A stretch of DNA of 64,000 nucleotides from positions 3,392,876 through 3,456,875 of the forward strand of contig ML680037.1 of NCBI GenBank assembly GCA_007922225.1, in the 5' to 3' direction. The position numbers were made by a program, and so were the translations under genes. Shown one piece after another: positions 58,053 to 64,000 of this stretch. The stretch comes from Emydura subglobosa. Taxonomy: Eukaryota; Chordata; Testudines; Chelidae. Each line of letters begins with the position of its first letter. Position 1 is the first letter of the stretch. The notes beneath the pieces were generated by a model. The model did not search any database and had not been told where the DNA came from. It saw only the letters and a program-made list of their open reading frames with translations.

Positions 58053-58462
58053 CAGTGGTTCTCAACATTTCCAGGCTACTGTACTTCTTTCAGGAGTCTG
58101 ATTTGTCTTGCGTACCTCAAGTTTCACCTCACTTAAAAACTACTTGCTTACAAAATCAGACATAAAAATACAAAAAAGTGTCACAGCACGCTATTACTGA
58201 AAAATTGCTTACTTTCTCATTTTTACTATATAATTATAAAATAAATTGCAACAGCTCAGATTGAGAAAACACTGATATAATATATAGAGCAGTATAAACC
58301 ACTCAGTCTGTATGAAATTTTAGTTTGTAATGACTTCGCTAGTGCTTTTCATGTAGTCTTCCATGTTGTAAAACTAGGCAAATATCTAGAGGAGTCAATG
58401 TACCTCCTGGAAGACCTCTGCATATCTCCAGGGGTACACACAGCCCTGATTGAGAACCACTG
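58053..58462 (+). mobile_element. hAT-like element, copy A (one of an inverted pair)
   Basis: Exact 13-bp inverted termini cagtggttctcaa ... ttgagaaccactg. The interior includes gaaaaattgcttactttctc and tgaaattttagtttgtaatg, found in reverse complement in copy B at 60400-60801. 410 bp, no transposase. The flanks tgctatct / tgctatag may be a diverged 8-bp target duplication. Confidence 0.8.
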
Positions 58463-58465
58463 TGC

Positions 58466-58682
58466 TATAGTACCCTGAAAGGTTCCAAGAGAGCCTCATC
58501 AATAGGGAGAGCTACCCTAGAGGGTCCCGCTGAGGCCAAAACATCCACCAGCCTGTACGACTTCACCTGTACCTCTGCTGGTTTGATATCTAAAGCTGCA
58601 GCCACCCTCCTCAAAAAGTCCCAATGAACAGAAATAATTCTACCGGGTCCATTTGTGGCACTGGTGATTTTGGAGGATTTCA
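58466..58682 (-). pseudogene. DIRS ORF1 fragment
   Basis: - strand reading FLRRVAAALDIKPAEVQVKS, then ASAGPSRVALPIDEALLEPF. This matches the ORF1 stretch of DIRS copy 2 (RVVDTLQIPVEEV...) and its continuation. It lies directly between the hAT copy A and a palindromic MITE. Confidence 0.55.
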
Positions 58683-58683
58683 T

Positions 58684-58777
58684 TTTTGGTTGCCCAATTT
58701 GAAAACGGGGCCGATTTTCAGAAAGTGCTGAGTGCATGTCATCTGAAAATCAGGCCCTTTAAGTTGGGCAACCAAAA
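58684..58777. repeat. palindromic MITE
   Basis: Arms ttttggttgcccaatttgaa and tttaagttgggcaaccaaaa are reverse complements apart from single differences, around ccgattttcagaaagtgctg and catctgaaaatcaggccc, which also pair. A 94-bp hairpin of a family common in amniotes. Confidence 0.75.
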
Positions 58778-58953
58778 CCTACTAGTTGCTTTCAAAATGT
58801 TGGCCTCAAATCTCATTTAAAATACCCCTTGGAGTTCTGCTGCTATACTGGAGAGCTGGGTACAAGAGTTAATCAGAATATCACAAAGCTGTTTGAAAGT
58901 GCATTCTGTATTTTGGACAGAAATTTAAAAAAATACAACAAAATGTTATTTAC

Positions 58954-59034
58954 CAGATATTTACAGATGCCATTCTGGAGGATGTCAAAACACTGACTTC
59001 GTGAAGGTACAGTGGACAAGCTGTGACATACCAC
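58954..59034 (-). CDS. TEX10: TEX10 internal exon (81 nt)
   Basis: On the - strand after acceptor aaaacag: VVCHSLSTVPSRSQCFDILQ, then NGICKYL, and donor ctg|gtaaat. Phase 0 on both sides, 27 codons. The next upstream exon was not found before 64000. The exon is flanked by two hAT-like copies in opposite orientation (58053-58462 and 60400-60801). Confidence 0.88.
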
Positions 59035-59934
59035 CTGTTTTAATGAAAGAAAACAAACAGTTATATTTATGAACTCTAATACAGATATCTGACAGGCAAA
59101 TACTATATTTATTGTACATACATCTGTGTGTAAATATATGAATAGATGGGCATATGTGGATACACAATAGCTATCTCTCTTAAAGTGCTGATCCTTTTTA
59201 AAAATCACAGAAGTAGCACTGAACATTGCCCATGTTAAAAACAAAGTCACACAGCAGCAAATGTGTTTGCTGCTGTTTTCCTCCTTTTTTCTATCCTATC
59301 AAAAAGTTCCTTACACTCACTTTTTAGAACTTCAATTAAAAATGTCAAAAAAAGAATAAAAATCTATCTGACTATAAAGGCACATGCAGGCCCTACCCCT
59401 TTTCCCCCATTAGTAGGGAAACTTTCCAAGCAATTCTCCGAAGAATCTAAACAAGCCAGTAACAGAACAGAAACACACACCAAGAAGAAATAAGGGAGAA
59501 GGACAACAAGGGAAAAGTAGGATATTGCAGAAAGCTACATCCCATCTTGCCTCTCCCCACCCTACAAAAGAATATCACACTCAGGGAACATAAAAAAAGC
59601 AGTGACAAGAAAGAGGCACCTTGCTTTATAAACTGTCTGAAACACCTGGCTGCTGACACAACCGGGCAGAAGCGAGCAGTATTAGCTGCCTAAAGAAATG
59701 ACACAAAGGTAACAAAAAGAGAGTCAATCTGATGACTCGGTCTTCACAGTTGTACTACTGTATACGCCTTAGAAGAACGCCTAGCAAAAGTACCAAACAC
59801 AGACCTAGAAAAGAGAGTGGATTCTTACTTATTCAGAAAAAGAACTTCTAATGTTATAAAGGAAACTGCCCAGGTCAGAAATCACCAAGTACAAATAAAA
59901 ATTTCTTGGAATGCAAGAAATATAGCATAATAGA

Positions 59935-60105
59935 CAGCAGACTGGACTGGGAGTCAGGAGACTAGGGTTCTATTTCCATCTCTACCAACAATCTATTGTG
60001 TGACCTTGGGCAGGTCTCTTTACCTTTCTGTGCCTGTCTCCTCTCCCATGCTTTGTCTTGTGTATTTAGATAGTAAACTCTTTGGAGGGACCACTGTTGT
60101 ACTAA
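59935..60105 (+). repeat. MIR SINE
   Basis: gactgggagtcaggagacta, attgtgtgaccttgggcagg, tctctttacctttctgtgcc in order: the MIR head, core and 3' part, followed by agatagtaaactctttggag, an extension often seen with it. Confidence 0.75.
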
Positions 60106-60399
60106 TTTAGATTAAATAAATGGGCCAACCATGTTAACCCAGTCACTGTACAACATTAATCAGTGTCAAACAAGGTTCGGGGTTTGGTATACAGAGACCT
60201 CAGCCAGCTTAGGACCATGGCAAATGCATTATTAAAAATCATTTTAATCTTCTATTAAAGATAAAGAAAAGGAGGAAAAACAGTTAAACCTTTTGAAATA
60301 TAAAGTATTGAATAAGGCTTTCATTTTAACAACATCCCTTATTCCCTTTCCCTGGAGAGTTTTTAGAAGGAAAAAACCCTTGTTTGACAATCTCTCAGG

Positions 60400-60801
60400 C
60401 TAGAGATTCTCAACTGGGGGTACGAAGACACAGAGAGGTCTTTCAGGGGATACGTCAACTCATCTACATATTTGCCTAGTTTTACAACAGGCTACTTAAA
60501 AAGCACTAACGAAGTCAGTACAAACTAAAATTTCATACAGACCATGATTTGTTTATACTGCTTTTTATACTATATGCTGAAATGTAAGTTTAATATTTAT
60601 GTTCCAATTATTTATTTTATAATAATGTGGTAAAAATGAGAAAGTAAGCAATTTTTCAGTAACAATGCGCTGTACATTTTTATATTTTTATGAATGATTT
60701 TGTAAGCATGCAGTTTTTAAGTGAGGTGAAACATGGGGTAGGCAAGACAAATGAGACTTCTGAAAGGGGTACAAGTAGTCTGAAAAGGTTGAGAGCCACT
60801 G
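60400..60801 (-). mobile_element. hAT-like element, copy B (inverted relative to copy A)
   Basis: Starts gctagagattctcaactggg and ends ggttgagagccactg. Internal words tacaaactaaaatttcatac and gagaaagtaagcaatttttc are the reverse complement of those in 58053-58462. Termini are more diverged than in copy A. Confidence 0.75.
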
Positions 60802-61435
60802 TTTTAGGCAGTATCAAAGATGGTAATAACTATCCTTTTGGGGAAAAGAGAAGAAGTTAGCTGAGATGAGCTGGAACCACTGTTGCTGATGTTAAAGTCC
60901 AAACCCGTTTAATCCCAGGTGGTGTCTGGGATTCAGCTAGAGTCAGCAGAGGTGGCAATGTCATCGGGGTCCCTCATTCTGGCCCAGTCTAGTCAGGACA
61001 TCTCTCAGGATCAGATTAAGGCCTCGAGCCTTGATGATGGGAGTGGCAGCCATGATGGTGAAACTTGCTCTAGTAGCCAATTTTTCTCCCAAATTCCCTT
61101 TAAGGATCCACAAAAGACAATGATGGACAAAAAAGCCCATTCCCCTCATTATTTTTACAGCAATTCGGCCTAGTTTCCAACACACCCATTTTGGTTCAAT
61201 CAATTTCTGGTTCCACACTTTTCTTTTTACCAAGCACAATCATAAAACAGTCCTTGAATTATATCAGTAGACCTTTCTGTTTGGACTAGTTCAGTCTGTC
61301 TCCATTTCACACATTTTTCCACAAACATTTGTTTTTATAGGTTATTGTGACATCTTACAACCTTTCACATACTTTTTACAATTGAGCTCACAATTAGGGT
61401 AAATGTGTAGGCCCACCTTATCTTAACACCACCCT

Positions 61436-61515
61436 CACTATGTGTTTGTACAGGGCCTAGCACAATGGGGTCCAAATTTTAATTGGGGTTTTAGGTGGTA
61501 CTGCAATATAAATAA
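61436..61515 (+). repeat. L2/MIR-type tail piece
   Basis: tgtttgtacagggcctagca, then caatggggtccaaattttaa and ggtggtactgcaatataaat: the common amniote LINE/SINE 3' tail also seen at 18665-18750. Confidence 0.5.
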
Positions 61516-61839
61516 CAAACAACTTTTGTTAACTATAACATGCAACATTAATGAGAAAGTGAAATGACTTCTCCATCTGTCCTTGATGAAACCAGATATC
61601 AGATATTAAGATCAATACCATGTCAACTAATAAAGCAGGGGAGATTCTTTTGATCACACTCCCTTCTCCAGCTTGCTGCCAAGATGATTCATTCCAAAAC
61701 TGTGCAAAAACTTGTGGAATATGATTAGTAATAAAGTAATAATAACAACAATTAATAATGTTAATGACAACCACTAAACTAGGTACACCAGGCTAACTAA
61801 CCCATTATCAGTAGCTATAAACATTAAATTATCCCTTTG

Positions 61840-64000
61840 CTAAGAGGGATGGTAGAATTGTGGGAGATGATGCTAGCAAAAAAGAAGTTATTGAGTAAAA
61901 AAATTCCCATTCTGCAGCCCCACATCTCCCACAATTCTGATATTCATAGGAAGTAGCAAGCAATGAAACAGAAGTAGGAAGGGCTAAAAAAGCAGAACGA
62001 GATAAGGAAAATCCTCCCCCACATCAGAATTAACTACCAAAATGGCAAGCTATTTTTGGATCAGTGTGTGCAGCACCTTCCTGCTGAAGGATTCCTCTGT
62101 AGAGGATAGGAAGTCCCCCTTGTAGCATCTAATGAAGGAATTAATAGAGGACCATGTTGCTGCTCTGCAGATCCCTGCAGTGGAAGTGCAGGCTCTTTCT
62201 CCCTAACAAGTTGTCAAAGACCCTGTGGGGTATACTTTGATTCTGTCAGGTGCACTTGCTCCTGACACCTTAAATGCCTCTACAGCACATAATATGATTC
62301 ATCTGACTAGAGACAGTTTGGAGAACCAGAGCCCTGGGCTCTTCAGATGAAAGGATATGAACATGAAGCCCAATCTTCTCATCGATTTGGTAAGCTGGAT
62401 AGAGATCTTTAGTGTTCTATGAACATCCAGATTACATCACAGCATTTCTGTAGGATGCTGTGGCTCTGGACAGAATGAAGGAAGGATGATCTCCTGTGAG
62501 GCATGGAAAGAGGAGTTTATCTTTAACAAAAAAGATTCTGAGATCCTTAATACTACCTTATCATCATGGAGCACACAAAGTTCCTGCATGGATAAAACTT
62601 CTAACTCCAACACTTATTTAGCAGATGTGATAGCAACCAAGAAACAGGCTTTTATGGGTAGATAGAAGGGTGTGACCGATGTAAATGGTTCAGGTGTGAG
62701 GTTAGGAGTTTTAGCACCAGAACTAAGCTTCATTTAAGAAAGAAAGACTGGTCTGACCACAAGTCTAGCCAGTCTAACTGGTCTGGGAAATCTGAGTATT
62801 TGAAGATTGTCTGCCAAGAAACCTGAGGATCCTGCATATGAGGTGTGACTTATGGCCAACACTACAAATCTGGGCCAAAGTCCTTTGTCCACACTATCCT
62901 GAAGAAAGTCCAGAATATCTGGATTTCCGAGGTCCTTGGTGTTTGTTTACTTGACATCACAAGCTAACCTTTGTCCAGATGGCAGAGTAGGCTTTTACTC
63001 TACCTCAGACAGACATCAACATTACAATCCCAATCACTCTGGGGGATAGCCAGAGCATGATTAAGTGCTTTCCTCTCCATAGCCATGCTGTCAATTGTAG
63101 ACAGTGTGGGTCTAGATGGAGGATGTGATCTTGGTGAATAGGTCTGGCCTCACTTGTAGATACAATGAAGGTTCTAATGGCAAGTCAACCACAGGCCAGC
63201 GATTAAGAGTTTCCTTGGCCAGTGTGGAAATCTTTATTTCCTCTCTCCTCATCTTTCCTATCACCTTTCCTAGAAATGGAAGAAGTGAAACTGTATATAG
63301 TAAGCCCTGTGGCTATCTTTGTGAAAGAGTATCCATCTCTAGGGACCTGGGATCTGCTTCCCTAGTGAAGTACTTTGGCAGCTTTCTGTTCTAGCAGATG
63401 GCAAACAGGTCAACTACTGGGAGGAAGTATTTCTGTTAAATCGGGCTGAAGACTTCCCAATTCAAGCACCATTCTGAGTTGCTGACTGCATGTCTGCTAA
63501 GACAGTCTGTCTTCTCGTTCAGTTCTCCCTTTGTGTTCACTGCACTTATGCAAGTGAAGTTCTTCTCTGCCCATTCTATCATCTCCACTGCTTCTACATG
63601 TAGAGTTGAGCTCCAAGTTGCCCCTTGGTTACTGAAATATGCCACAGTGGTAGCATTGCCCAAGTGAACCAAAATATGGTTATCTTTAAGATGGCTCTGG
63701 AACCTTGTAGACTGACAAGTCGGAGCACTGGGAGGTTGATGTACTGGTTCCTTTCCATGAAACCTCAAATACCACCTTAATGGAAAGTACACCTAGGACT
63801 CAGGGTATCTGTTGTGAGCATCTGTGGATCCCAAAGGAACATCAAAAGACATTCTACTGCCCATGATCTGAGGGAGACCAGTACCTGGCTTGGTATCAGC
63901 ACCTGATCACATACACATTCCAGTAAATGGTTCCAGAAATTCAGGAGAATCTTCTGTACACATCTTGTCCCTAGAGTAATTCCTATACATGAAACCAGAG
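61840..64000 (-). mobile_element. DIRS-type retrotransposon, runs off window
   Basis: On the - strand 63792-63436 encodes RNase H: FQSHLKDNHILVHLGNATTV, then STLHVEAVEMIEWAEKNF and NEKTDCLSRHAVSNSEW. The usual HLDNATT has Gly in place of the catalytic-region Asp. Sequence from about 63400 to 62000 corresponds to the recombinase region, heavily mutated. The left end has an inverted repeat: tagaattgtgggagatg near 61853 pairs with catctcccacaattct near 61923, enclosing about 55 bp. RT and ORF1, if present, are beyond the window. It belongs to a different subfamily from copies 1-3. Confidence 0.75.

Larger units (their letters stand above)
55200..58953 (-). other. TEX10: TEX10 intron (3.8 kb)
   Basis: Donor gtaaat at 58953 (- strand). 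Contains the Tigger-like element, a CR1-type piece, three hAT-like copies or fragments, DIRS fragments and a palindromic MITE, all listed. 56255-57005 has no feature. Confidence 0.85.
59035..64000 (-). other. TEX10: TEX10 intron, partial (runs off window)
   Basis: Non-coding on both strands apart from repeats. 59035-59930 and 60810-61430 have no supported feature; an 84-codon Ser/Gln-rich + strand frame at 60919-61173 is unexplained. More 5' TEX10 exons must lie beyond 64000, or be small ones I missed here. Confidence 0.65.

Noticed and set aside
58873..59250. Reading the whole 125-codon - strand frame as coding
   Set aside because: Only 58954-59034 is bounded by a good acceptor and donor and fits the phases of the other TEX10 exons; the rest is intron read-through.
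1..64000. CRISPR array, bacterial operon, tRNA or rRNA genes
   Set aside because: No regular spaced repeats, no Shine-Dalgarno-led gene runs and no cloverleaf or rRNA core sequence; the tandem units at 50085-50300 are contiguous, not spacer-separated.
1..64000. A wholly new biological system encoded in the window
   Set aside because: All protein-like sequence with clear conservation belongs to INVS, TEX10 or known retroelement families; the remaining oddities are repeat structure or weak frames.

Overview
This is vertebrate nuclear DNA, most likely from a turtle. It is AT-rich, has short exons in long introns, and its interspersed repeats are a typical turtle mix: CR1 LINEs ending in ATTCTATG units, DIRS-type tyrosine-recombinase retrotransposons, Penelope-like elements, a Ty3/gypsy element of the Gmr1 type, hAT-like and other MITEs, and old L2/MIR copies. 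No bacterial gene, operon or CRISPR array is present. The lineage call rests on repeat families and is an inference.

Two host genes lie tail to tail. On the + strand are the last five coding exons of INVS (inversin): 19639-19949, 25921-26725, 38686-38918, 39996-40076 and 45375-45490. Together they give 514 codons plus the stop, with every exon-exon phase consistent. On the - strand are the last four coding exons of TEX10: 58954-59034, 55018-55199, 51702-51912 and 47546-47659, giving 195 codons plus the stop, again with consistent phases. The stop codons are about 2.06 kb apart. The INVS/TEX10 pairing and orientation match the human 9q31 arrangement as I remember it. The 5' parts of both genes lie outside the window.

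Layout. 1-19.6 kb is the end of an INVS intron. It holds a CR1 copy, a LINE RT fragment and, from 5.4 to 15.3 kb, a nearly continuous block of three DIRS elements in -,+,- orientation. 20-45 kb alternates INVS exons with introns carrying a Penelope fragment, a probable solo LTR, a 5.4-kb Gmr1-like LTR retrotransposon (29.2-34.6 kb, - strand) with pol order protease-integrase-RT and a later CR1 insertion, then hAT, CR1, Tigger-like and MIR copies. 47-59 kb holds TEX10 exons separated by MITEs, an LTR-like segment with a three-unit tandem repeat, a decayed Penelope element and a complete non-autonomous DNA transposon. 59-64 kb is TEX10 intron ending in another DIRS copy that runs off the window.

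INVS and TEX10 do not share a pathway. Inversin works in the proximal cilium and in Wnt/planar-polarity signalling; TEX10 works in pre-60S ribosome maturation. Their relation here is positional: convergent, with closely spaced 3' UTRs. The mobile elements are largely decayed. The points most worth following are the Gmr1 pol order with a SCAN-like gag, the inverted hAT pair around a TEX10 exon, and a MITE whose end seems to supply the branch point of the last TEX10 intron.
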